Part shown: in pieces, positions 51,680-59,508 of the stretch
How positions within the stretch are numbered: position 1 is the first letter of the stretch
Layout: each line of letters starts with the position of its first letter
NCBI GenBank assembly: GCA_907163375.1
Contig: CAJQUW010014394.1
Location: 186,001-250,000, forward strand
DNA: 64,000 nt
Origin: Prostheceraeus crozeri
Taxonomy: Eukaryota > Platyhelminthes > Polycladida > Euryleptidae
Direction: 5' to 3'
Translations under genes and position numbers: made by a program
The notes under the pieces: generated by a model
The model's input: only the letters and a program-made list of their open reading frames with translations
Told to the model about the DNA's origin: nothing
Database searches by the model: none

Positions 51680-54241
51680 TTTTACCATCTGTGTGTTATA
51701 CCCGTCATTGCTGTTATTAAATGCTCGTTCTATTTTGTATAAAGTTGATGAACTTCAAGTTTTGGTGAATAATTTTTTACCAGGACTTATCGGAATCACA
51801 GAAACTGGGCTAACAGATGAAATCTCAGATAACTTCTTGTCATTGGAAAACTATCTTCTTTTTCGATCTGACAGAGTTGATCGTATTGGAGGTGGTGTAT
51901 GTATATACGCTGATCATTTGTACAAACCGCACGTCTTGCAGCAACTGTCTATTGAATGTATTGAGTATATAAGTGTTCGACTTCCTGTTATAAATATTGT
52001 GGTACTTTGCATTTACATCCCGCCGAACTTGTGTTCAAGTACTCATCGAGGTGTCAGTGACAGTTTGACGTTCTTCGTTGACAAGATTTTAGATACGTAC
52101 CCGAACTCAAGCCTGATTTTTTGTGGTGATTTCAATGACTTTAACACAAATGTTTTCCGTTATAGCTTTACATGTGTAAATAAAGTTATGGCACCGACAC
52201 GGGGTAATTCGTTTCTGGATCAGATCTGGATTTCAGAAAATGTGGAGAATTATTATCCAACTCCAGCCACTGTTGGTTCCCCTCTGTCTACTTCAGACCA
52301 TTGTTGTGTATTTCTGCCTTCCTCTGTAGCTTCTGTGAGACATCAAAGAACCGTTCGTAAAGTTTTTGACTACAGACTCGGCAATATGCAAATGTTTTTG
52401 TCTGATTTGTCATCTTCTAAATTTGAAAAAGTGTACAACGCTGTAAACGTAGATGAGAAATGCATGGCTTTTTATGAGATATTTTTTGAAGCAATGTCCA
52501 TCATTCAGCAATACGAGGTTGAACTTACAAGCAAGGATAAACCATGGCTTACTCCATTGCTTAAAAAACTCATTAATGATCGCTGGTCTGCTTATCGATC
52601 CCGTAATTGGCCGATATATAATCATTTGAAGGACAAGATTCATGTTGAAATTTTCAAAGCCAAAGCGAAATGGAGCAGCAATGTCATCAATAAAGATAAA
52701 AATATCTGGAGTGTCGTCCGCGAGTTCCAGGGAAAGCAGCAGCCCTCCGTTACTCCAAAGGCTGGTAATGATTTGAGTCAATTCCTCCTCGAAGTGTCTG
52801 AGATTTACAAGCTTTCTTTTAACCATGCGCGTGATGAAGAATTGTGCGACTTTGTGGATGAGCACTGGAACGTCGACATTGATCCCTTGGACGTCTATCG
52901 TCTCCTGAAGCAATTAAAACTCAGGCAGTCATCAGGATCCGACGGTATTTGTGCTCGTCTTTTGTATGAGAGTGCTGATATAATATGTGAACCTCTCTGT
53001 GACCTTTACCGCGCGTCGATAGCGACCAGGAAATTCCCTGACGTGTGGAAACATGCTTTCGTGCGTCCGATTCCCAAGAAGGTAAATCCTACTGCCAATG
53101 ATTACAGGCAGATTTCATTGCTGCCAATTGTATCGAAGGTTTTTGAGCGCTTAATTCTCTCCGGAATGAAGCATGATTTATTGCGCTTCTTTGGTCAAAA
53201 TCAGCACGCCTTCAGACCACTTGGCTCGACCACTGGAGCGCTGATTGATATCCATGATTGTGTTACATCTTTTATGGAGGATCCTAACAATTTGGGTGTC
53301 AGACTGACTTGCCTCGACTTCGCTAAGGCATTCGGAAAACTTCAGTTTCAGCGCCTAATCAATATCCTTCTGAGTATGGATTTCAACAAGGGGTTCCTTC
53401 TATGGTTGCATCCTTATCTTGTCGACCGTCATCTCAGAGTAAGTTTGAATGGCAAAGTTGGACCGACGTTCGTGGCCACTTCGGGGGTGCCCCAAGGCTC
53501 CGTTTTGGGCCCTTATCTGTTCGCGCTGTTTATCGCTGAACTGAAAGTCGACAGTCCTAATGCTCGATTGATCAAGTATACAGATGACCTAACCCTTGTT
53601 GAGTCGTGCTGCAATCAAGAACCGAATCCTTCAAATCTCTCGATAGTGCTGACTTGTATTTACAAGTCACATTTATGCCACATGTATTTAAATCACAGTA
53701 AATGCAGGCAATTGTTTTTCCATCGTTCTAGGATTTTTTCTGTTGTTCCTTATGATGACATTCAACTGACTTCCTCCGTGAACATCTTAGGGCTAACAAT
53801 TGAGAACAATTTGAAATGGAACTGTCATTTCGATCGTGTTACACTCTGTGCTTCTCGACGGTTGCATGTTCTCCGGTCTTTGAAGCCTTACGTGAACAAG
53901 AAACAATTATTTGAAGTTTCAATGCATGCATTATGTCTGTAATTTTGTACGCATCTCCAGTTTTTGGTAAGCTCTCAAGCTCAGTTGTACATAAGGTTGA
54001 CAGATTAAGGAGCAGAGCTCACCGCATCATTTGCGGGGAATGCTGTACATGCGATGCGATTCCTGACTTTGCTCAGTCGCGTAATCAACTAGCCTGTAAA
54101 TTCTTGCAAAAGTGTAAAGATCCTGCCCACCCCTTCATTATCGGGTTCCACCAATCATGTCTCACTCCGGACGGTATTTTTTGCCTTACTGTTAAACATC
54201 AAGACGGCTCGATTCTTTTTTCTATTGGGCATGTATGCTAA
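51651..54241 (+). pseudogene. LINE 2 ORF2: endonuclease + reverse transcriptase, frameshifted
   Basis: It overlaps ORF1 by 29 nt. Endonuclease: LLLNARSILYKVDELQ, GITETGLTD, IFCGDFNDF, TSDHCCVFLP. RT: YRQISLLPIVSKVFERL, LTCLDFAKAFGKLQF, TSGVPQGSVLGPYLFAL and the active site IKYTDDLTLVE, where Ala of the usual YADD is Thr. A frameshift near 53935 moves the C-terminal about 100 codons (VILYASPVFG to 54241). The C-terminal Cys-rich motif is CGECCTCDAIPDFA. Confidence 0.85.
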
Positions 54242-54518
54242 GCAACGGTGATTTCTTGTAATTTCTACTCTTGCTTATTTGAATATTTTATATTTGCTAT
54301 TAGCTTGTTAACTTGACATGAAGATGATAGATGTGCCAGTGTATCTTCCTTTTATGGTTACTTTATGCTATGTATGTGCATGTGTCAGAAAGTGTATAAT
54401 GTATTCATGATTTTCATTATTCTTCAATAAACATTTCATCATTATTATTGTTATTATTATTATTATCATGTATGTGTCTTGATCGTTTCTCCATTTATAC
54501 CTAGTTCTCCAATCGATA

Positions 54519-54602
54519 TGTGCTCCGAACATGGAATGGGGCACACCCAATGCTCCGTTCTGTGCTCCGAACATGGAATGGGACACACCCAATGCTCGGA
54601 GC
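54519..54602. repeat. Two direct copies of TGTGCTCCGAACATGGAATG
   Basis: Copies of about 38 bp start at 54519 and 54561 and include GGAATGGG(G/A)CACACCCAATG. They lie in the divergent promoter region between the minus-strand family X gene and the plus-strand gene at 54681. The words GCTCCG and GGAGCA recur here and in the TIR. Confidence 0.8.
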
Positions 54603-54624
54603 AGGGGATGGGTATTTGCAAAAC

Positions 54625-54630
54625 TATAAA
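54625..54630 (+). promoter_or_regulatory. TATA box (TATAAA)
   Basis: AAACTATAAAGCCAAGCC lies about 50 nt before the ATG at 54681 and just after the 38-bp direct repeats. Confidence 0.6.
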
Positions 54631-54680
54631 GCCAAGCCGAAAATGTTCCACCTTCATAACACTCGTGAACATTCAAAAAG

Positions 54681-55109
54681 ATGGTCGATCTCAGCGGATT
54701 AAGGGTTCAGAACGCGTTGGAAGAAGAGGCGGTGAGCGTTAGTGACAATGATAGTGTTTATTCGGTTATTGATTTCCAACCCATTATATTTCCTTCATTG
54801 AACCTGGACCCCGTTCACGTGATAGTCGAAACTCCGCCATCCTCTCCGGTACCAAGTGACGGTAATGTGGTTCCTGCACCCCTCTCTCCATCTCCGCCCA
54901 TATTTCCACTGGATGCTTTCCTCGATCTCACCGAGAATAGAGTGCCACCCAATACACCCCGTGAATTCCGCAACGCAAACTTTCCTCGAGGACGATTTCG
55001 CACACCCCTGTCCTGCCTTGATAACTTTCTACACCTCCCGGTGACACCTCCTTCATTAGCAGAAGAACTGATAGATGTTTGGGCACTATTAGATGAGTTT
55101 GATTTTTAA
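54681..55109 (+). CDS. Acidic Pro-rich protein, possible transcription regulator
   Basis: 142 residues, intact (MVDLSGLRVQNALEEEAV). The middle is Pro/Ser-rich and probably disordered (VETPPSSPVPSDGN), and the C-terminus is acidic and aromatic/hydrophobic (ELIDVWALLDEFDF), like an activation domain. It is the only rightward gene in the accessory half and has its own TATA box. No family recognised. Small DNA tumour viruses and adintoviruses have short regulators of this style; that link is speculation. Confidence 0.5.
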   Translation: MVDLSGLRVQNALEEEAVSVSDNDSVYSVIDFQPIIFPSLNLDPVHVIVETPPSSPVPSDGNVVPAPLSPSPPIFPLDAFLDLTENRVPPNTPREFRNANFPRGRFRTPLSCLDNFLHLPVTPPSLAEELIDVWALLDEFDF

Positions 55110-55367
55110 TTGTTGGTTGTATAATTTAATGATTATCCATACTTGATGTCTTTTTATCTTGAATCTATGGGAGATAGGACAAGGGAAAACTTTTTAAACT
55201 TATGACAATTTTTTAAACTTTGAATTAAATAGTTAGAAAGTCTTGCAAGTAGATAATTATTTCTTAGTTAATGTCTATATTATTCATAAGTAGATAACTG
55301 CTAGTGAGTATGTAGACTTCCCAAGTAAATGATCATCAAAAATAACATGTGATTGGAATAACATTTA
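55110..55367. other. AT-rich gap between convergent genes
   Basis: 3' ends of a plus gene (54681) and a minus gene (55368) converge here. It contains AAATTTAAA-like runs and short repeats of AAACTTTTTAAAC type (55178-55220). No gene. Confidence 0.5.
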
Positions 55368-56369
55368 TTATAGAGATGCACTTTCTTGAGTCATTTCACA
55401 ACATGCATTATTCTTGCACAAGGTACGATGTTCGGCATAGTCACTGAAGTTACAATAATGAACATTGTAAGACTTGTGGAGTTGTCCATTGTCCACAGTG
55501 GTTGATTCATGCATCACAGTGATGTGGTCAATCTTGGTCCAGGCCCATGCAGCTTCACAGGAATCATAATTTAAATACAACGTATACACATAAAGTCGAT
55601 AGTGTAGTTCAAAGCAATAATGAAGGAGAATCTCGACCACATCTGACAGCGCACAGTGGTACCCATACTGTACCTTGGCAGCTTGAGCTTCTGTGAGTGC
55701 TTTCCCTCGGCGTAAATGTAACAGGGTTCGACGGTAAGCTTCTTTCCCTTCATACTGGGAATGATTCTTCCAGTTACATCCGCGACGCACATCTTCCTTG
55801 TAGCCAATCATATACAGTTCACTATCCCGCATACATGAGGTGAATATCTTCCAATGAGAGTCAATGCGTTGAGACCATTCGGGTTGAGAAATACTATCCA
55901 TTGTCACTTTTTCCAAGAGTTTTATGCTTTTCAACCAAGCTCTTTCCATCTCCGATAATCCATTCCCTACAATCAGTTCCGCGTCTCCATACTTGCGTGT
56001 CATTTCATGGACCCAGAAATTAAAACGGTGAATAATCACACTCTCTTCTGCACCACATTTCCCAATCACATGTGGGTTGAGACCATGAATAAATTTAGTC
56101 GCAAAAACATCACACACCGATGTCTCATGTTTGATAAAGTCATGGAAGCGCGATGTAATTGTCACATATCCGGTCGGTTTATCGTCTCTGGGCGTATAAT
56201 GACACCAAATGGCAGCGACTTCCTGCATGGGAACTCCTTCCATATCAAATACGATGAAATTGCGCACCAGCTTCTTCTGCTCCGCCCACCATTGTTGCAC
56301 TTTAGGATGATCAAATGTAATGGTATAAGAACCTTGCATGAGATCGCCCAAATGCTGAATCCGACGCAT
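55368..56369 (-). CDS. Candidate DEDDh (DnaQ-like) exonuclease-fold protein
   Basis: 333 residues, open, start 56369 (MRRIQHLGDLMQGSY). Motif I candidate is FIVFDMEGVPM (Asp-x-Glu). Motif II candidate is LIVGNGLSEMERAWL. Motif III candidate is YGYHCALSDVVEIL (His-x2-Ala-Leu-x-Asp). This order and spacing fit DEDDh 3'-5' exonucleases. The last about 90 residues are Cys/His-rich (CNFSDYAEHRTLCKNNACC). A TATATAAG box lies about 34 nt upstream. A role in trimming or proofreading is inferred. Homology is not proven by eye. Confidence 0.45.
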   Translation of the reverse strand: MRRIQHLGDLMQGSYTITFDHPKVQQWWAEQKKLVRNFIVFDMEGVPMQEVAAIWCHYTPRDDKPTGYVTITSRFHDFIKHETSVCDVFATKFIHGLNPHVIGKCGAEESVIIHRFNFWVHEMTRKYGDAELIVGNGLSEMERAWLKSIKLLEKVTMDSISQPEWSQRIDSHWKIFTSCMRDSELYMIGYKEDVRRGCNWKNHSQYEGKEAYRRTLLHLRRGKALTEAQAAKVQYGYHCALSDVVEILLHYCFELHYRLYVYTLYLNYDSCEAAWAWTKIDHITVMHESTTVDNGQLHKSYNVHYCNFSDYAEHRTLCKNNACCEMTQESASL

Positions 56370-56402
56370 CGTGAAATGAATCTCACCTTGTGTGTGTCTC
56401 GA

Positions 56403-56410
56403 CTTATATA
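56403..56410 (-). promoter_or_regulatory. TATA box (TATATAAG)
   Basis: The minus strand reads GGGTATATAAGTCGAGACAC, 34 nt before the ATG at 56369. Confidence 0.65.
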
Positions 56411-56443
56411 CCCGTCCCTAGGGTGGTGTACAAAATGATTGGT

Positions 56444-56728
56444 TTAGCGATGATGATGTCTCCTTCGACGTTTTCCTCCTGACATTTTATTCGCTAAAGC
56501 ACTTACGCCTGCGGCACCGGCTTCACCCGCTGCTCCCAACGCTGCAGCTTTCCCTGCGGCAATAAGTGCAGGGATGAGGGGGGCTAAAAATGGGAGGACA
56601 CCTCCTCTTTGTCTACGACTCCCGCGGTAGATTCCACCCTTTTGTCTACGACTACCACGGTAAATACCACCTTTCTGACCTCCGCCTTTTTGATGACGGC
56701 TTCCGCGATAAATACCTCCACGTTGCAT
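56444..56728 (-). CDS. pX-like core protein with GGIYRGSRRQK repeats
   Basis: 94 residues, intact. Residues 1-41 are three imperfect repeats of GGIYRGSR(R/H)QK, strongly basic. Then comes GGVLPFLAPLIPALIAAGK, the Gly-Gly-x-Leu-Pro hydrophobic signature of adenovirus pX-type and Polinton core proteins. An Ala/Gly-rich helix and a KRRRRHHHR tail follow. An ACTAAGTAA element lies 25 nt upstream of the ATG. It probably condenses DNA in the virion. The Polinton 1 counterpart is at 18161. Confidence 0.7.
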   Translation of the reverse strand: MQRGGIYRGSRHQKGGGQKGGIYRGSRRQKGGIYRGSRRQRGGVLPFLAPLIPALIAAGKAAALGAAGEAGAAGVSALANKMSGGKRRRRHHHR

Positions 56729-56757
56729 GATTACCGTGATATGCTAGATTTCCTTAC

Positions 56758-57039
56758 TTAGTTCTTCATTAATAGTTTCCCTAACGTCTTTAACTTTCCC
56801 AACTTGTTCCTATTTACATCGCGTTTCAACCGTTGCCATTCTTCCTTTATCATTTGATTATTGGATTTATAACGTGGTCACCACGCTGCTGGCAACAACG
56901 TATTGCCCAAATGACGTCGAATCAATTTGCCTTTATGTCTCTGAAGAGTTTCACACCCTCTACGATGCATTTGAGATTTTCTATACCGTTTCACATGTCT
57001 TACAGTTCCCCCTCTCTGACGTCGTTTACGGTGTGTCAT
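56758..57039 (-). pseudogene. Arg-rich core-protein-like gene, one TGA
   Basis: 94 codons from ATG 57039 (MTHRKRRQRGGTVRHVKRYR) to TAA 56758-56760, with one in-frame TGA after LLPAAW. The frame then continues PRYKSNNQMIKEEWQRLKRD. Over 30% Arg/Lys/His. An ACTAAGTTA element lies 25 nt before the ATG. Composition and promoter class suggest a virion DNA-binding protein. Confidence 0.5.
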
Positions 57040-57101
57040 GATTAATGCTTACGCTTCCCAATCATAACTTAGTCACAAAAATAGTAGATTGATCAATACA
57101 T

Positions 57102-57410
57102 TTATTCATCAGCATCCAAATCCACATTATACGTGAACCAATTCAATTGGTTCTTAAAAACCATATGTTTCAGAGGTTTCCCTCGTTTCTTACTAAAGTC
57201 AAATGAATATTTGCGTGGGTCCCGATTTCTATTCTCTGGTCGAAGCGAAGCTTGGGGGACACTATTCACTTCCTTGGGTGGATTCGGTTGTCTCTCATAT
57301 ATCCGTTTCAACTTCTCGCGCTGACTTGTCCATATCTTCTTGCCCATATGCTCCTTATGCAACGAGACAAATTGACGGACCTTCTCTTCCTCCACGTCAC
57401 GGTGCATCAT
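57102..57410 (-). CDS. Small charged protein of unknown function
   Basis: 102 residues (MMHRDVEEEKVRQFVSLHKE), open. It is highly charged, helical in the first half, with a C-terminal FKNQLNWFTYNVDLDADE. A TATATAT stretch lies 14-20 nt upstream. No family recognised. Confidence 0.45.
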   Translation of the reverse strand: MMHRDVEEEKVRQFVSLHKEHMGKKIWTSQREKLKRIYERQPNPPKEVNSVPQASLRPENRNRDPRKYSFDFSKKRGKPLKHMVFKNQLNWFTYNVDLDADE

Positions 57411-57545
57411 CTCACCACAGACACATATATAGACAAAGTTGTTAGTGCCTCATTCGTCTTGTCCTCGCACCACGTCGGATCGCTTCGACGCACCTCCTAA
57501 TGCTGTTTGCGAACATGCTCCCATAAGAAGAATGCTTGGTACATG

Positions 57546-58627
57546 TTATGACACCAGGGACAGCGTGACCAACTTCACTTTTGACAAGTCGTACGGATAT
57601 GAATTCGTACTCTCCGACTCCACTGGGCGATTTGGGTCCAAGGGTTCGGTGGGCATATACATGCTCAAATAAGGACATAAATGTTCATCCCATTCATTCT
57701 CCTCCTCCTGAATCTTCTCATCACAGTACCTGCACCGACCCACACATGGATGTTTATGGTAAGCTTCCATATTATAGTCTTGTTTGCAAAGCATGCAGGT
57801 GAACTCACTCTCCTTGTCACCCCAGTAACTCATTTCCAGAAAGCACCAATGATCGGTAAGTAAGTAAGTAAGTAAGTAATGCGTTTATTGAAAATAAATA
57901 AATAGAAATCAAATATACAAACACAGAAATAGCTAATCAGCACGAACTTACATATAAAATGATCACTTTCTGTAACATGCAGGCTTTGACAAATATACAT
58001 TATACAACAGTAATGGAGAGGTCAGATTTCAGCAGCGTTGTCAATCATGCAACACCAGATAAAAAATGAATTCTGACGTCTAAACGTTGAAAAATGAGGT
58101 AAACAAAAATGTCCAGTACAAGGCATTTTTGGAGGCACATGTTCATGTAAAGGATGATCTGGAGATTTACACTTTGTAAGAAATTTACACGACAAACTTT
58201 TATGCATGTTATCGAAATCAGGGATGATTGAGCATTTACACTCTTGGCTACAAATTAAACGATGGGCGCGTTTTCGAAATTTCTTGATTCTGTGACATAT
58301 TTCAGTTGACATATCACAAAACAAAGGAGTTGCATACATCAAAAGTGAAACGATACAACTGTGGAATACTTCTAGCAACTTTTCTTTGGAAACATATGGT
58401 TTTAGAGTGCGTATCACATACAAACGACGAGTTGCAGACAGTAAAATGTTATCGGTAGTCCACCATTTTCCACAACGATCGCAATACTCCTTCCCTGTCT
58501 CCTTGTGTCCATGACTGATGCATTGTGAAAACAGTCGGAAGCGCTTATTGGAAAACTCGTACTCATAATAGGGTTGAGGGTGGGGACGGACTGTGGTTCG
58601 CCTCTTCTTTGTTGGTGGCTCCATCAT
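57546..58627 (-). pseudogene. Zinc-finger gene paralogous to the PolB N-terminus, split by a LINE
   Basis: Starts at 58627 (MMEPPTKKRRTTVRPHPQPY, with a KKRR nuclear-signal-like stretch). FRLFSQCISHGHKETGKEYC matches the polymerase region FSRFRDCIDHGAAETGRNHC. After the LINE (57859-58450) it resumes with YHKHPCVGRCRYCDEKI, against YHKHACVGRCRYCDAVV in PolB. ATCGGTA at 57852-57858 and 58451-58457 is the target duplication, and the reading frame matches across it. It is thus the PolB zinc-finger module as a stand-alone gene. Confidence 0.65.
57859..58450 (-). mobile_element. 5'-truncated LINE insertion (about 590 bp)
   Basis: Minus strand. It begins inside the RT C-terminal domain (LLSATRRLYVIRTLKPYVSK), closely related to the LINE 2 tail (RRLHVLRSLKPYVNK ... 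CTCDAIPDF against CKCSIIPDF). It ends with CAATAAACGC and (TTAC)n, and is flanked by the 7-bp duplication ATCGGTA. Typical 5' truncation from target-primed reverse transcription. Confidence 0.88.
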
Positions 58628-58649
58628 ATCGTTGTTCAGATAATGTATC

Positions 58650-59072
58650 TTACGTAAACAATGAACCAAAACCAATGTCAATCTGAATACACAAGATTCC
58701 CCCAAAATAACGACACTCCAGATGAGAACGTAACTTCTTCTGCAACGAATCAATCAGTTCTTCCACATCCCAATCGTCACCAATGTTCAAATAGCGATAG
58801 GACACGTCCAGTGCACCTTTGGGGAACTTTGCAGATGTTCGAATATCAAACAAGAAGCGTGGTTCATACAGTAATACATTCAGCAACTGGATACGAAGCT
58901 CTGCAATAATTTTCTCTAACGACACAATTTTCTCCTTTGTCGGAACAATATACAGTGTATTACAGTCTCGTTCCACAATAAAGTCTTTCGATGAATAAGG
59001 TGTATAGGATATCTCCTCCTTGGGATGACGTGTCTTAGCCAGGGGGCGTCTACCAGTTAATGTTGTCGACAT
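58650..59072 (-). CDS. Unknown Polinton 2 right-end protein (family X copy 2)
   Basis: 140 residues, open, start 59072 (MSTTLTGRRPLAKTRHPKEE), with a TATA box in the adjoining TIR copy about 36 nt upstream. A basic N-terminus is followed by KDFIVERDCNTLYIVPTKEK and VEELIDSLQKKLRSHLE. The order of elements resembles the split protein at 50076-50479/54472-54676. Function unknown. Confidence 0.5.
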   Translation of the reverse strand: MSTTLTGRRPLAKTRHPKEEISYTPYSSKDFIVERDCNTLYIVPTKEKIVSLEKIIAELRIQLLNVLLYEPRFLFDIRTSAKFPKGALDVSYRYLNIGDDWDVEELIDSLQKKLRSHLECRYFGGILCIQIDIGFGSLFT

Positions 59073-59290
59073 ATGATTAGAATGATTTTCTCTGGCAGCG
59101 CATTTACTTATATACCCTGTCGTGACTCATCAAATGCGCCGACAAGTGCCCCGGCGCCAAGTGCTCCGATGAATGTCAAGTGCTCCACTTCATGTCCTCT
59201 TAGCGACCAAGTGCGCCGATGCGTGAGCGTGTGCCGTGTCTTAGCCAGGGGGCGTCTACCAGTTAATGTTGTCGACATATAATTAGAATG
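59030..59290. repeat. Partial tandem duplication of the right TIR inner end (206-bp period)
   Basis: CGTGTCTTAGCCAGGGGGCG at about 59030 recurs at about 59236, with the following TIR inner part (TTCTCTGGCAGCGCATTTAC) also doubled. So the right end has two TATA copies. The duplication junction is at CGTGTGCCGTGTCTTAG (59228-59244). Confidence 0.9.
59108..59115 (-). promoter_or_regulatory. TATA box (TATATAAG) for the right-end gene
   Basis: The minus strand reads GGTATATAAGTAAATGCG, about 36 nt before the ATG at 59072. A second copy in the outer TIR is at 59313-59318. Confidence 0.6.
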
Positions 59291-59508
59291 ATTTTCTCTG
59301 GCAGCGCATTTACTTATATTCCCTACCGTGACTCATCAAATGCGCCGACAAGTGCCCCGGCGCCAAGTGCTCCGATGAATGTCAAGTGCTCCACTTTATG
59401 TCCTCTTAGCGACCAAGTGCGCCGATGCGTGGGCGTGTGCTCCGATGAATGGAGCAAGGTCATGTACTTTAGTGAAAATGGTGTGGAAAGGGGCCAGACT
59501 TTGCTACT
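59286..59508 (-). repeat. Polinton 2 right TIR
   Basis: Reverse complement of 23548-23771 with a few substitutions. Contains the iterated CAAGTGCTCCG words. Outer end reads GGCCAGACTTTGCT, then TGATGAT begins 3 bp outside. Confidence 0.9.

Larger units (their letters stand above)
50480..54471 (+). mobile_element. LINE 2: CR1/L2-like non-LTR retrotransposon, full length
   Basis: 9-bp target duplication ATGTGTCTT at both ends, 3' tail (ATT)n preceded by CAATAAACATTTC, tRNA-like block near the 5' end, ORF1 and ORF2 in order. It is 3.99 kb and inserted in a minus-strand Polinton 2 gene. It has a few disabling mutations, so it is older than LINE 1. Confidence 0.92.
54472..54676 (-). pseudogene. 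Family X copy 1, upstream part, beyond LINE 2
   Basis: The minus strand reads HIDWRTRYKWRNDQDT up to the LINE 2 duplication, in the frame that continues at 50479. The more N-terminal part contains two near-identical peptide repeats (GVSHSMFGAQ / GVPHSMFGAH), created by a DNA repeat, so the true start may be near the second repeat. Confidence 0.4.
23548..59508. mobile_element. Polinton/Maverick-type element 2 with four nested insertions
   Basis: It is bounded by TIRs reading AGCAAAGTCTGGCCCC inward. Span is 35.96 kb, but about 11 kb is later piggyBac and LINE insertions, so the original was about 25 kb. Gene set: PolB, TBP-like gene, protease, MCP, fibre/penton-type proteins, chromodomain integrase, ATPase, pX-like and many accessory genes. 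Composition is much less AT-rich than Polinton 1, and no gene closely matches its counterpart there, so they are separate lineages. TGATGAT lies within 3 bp of both ends and may be the target duplication. Confidence 0.9.
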
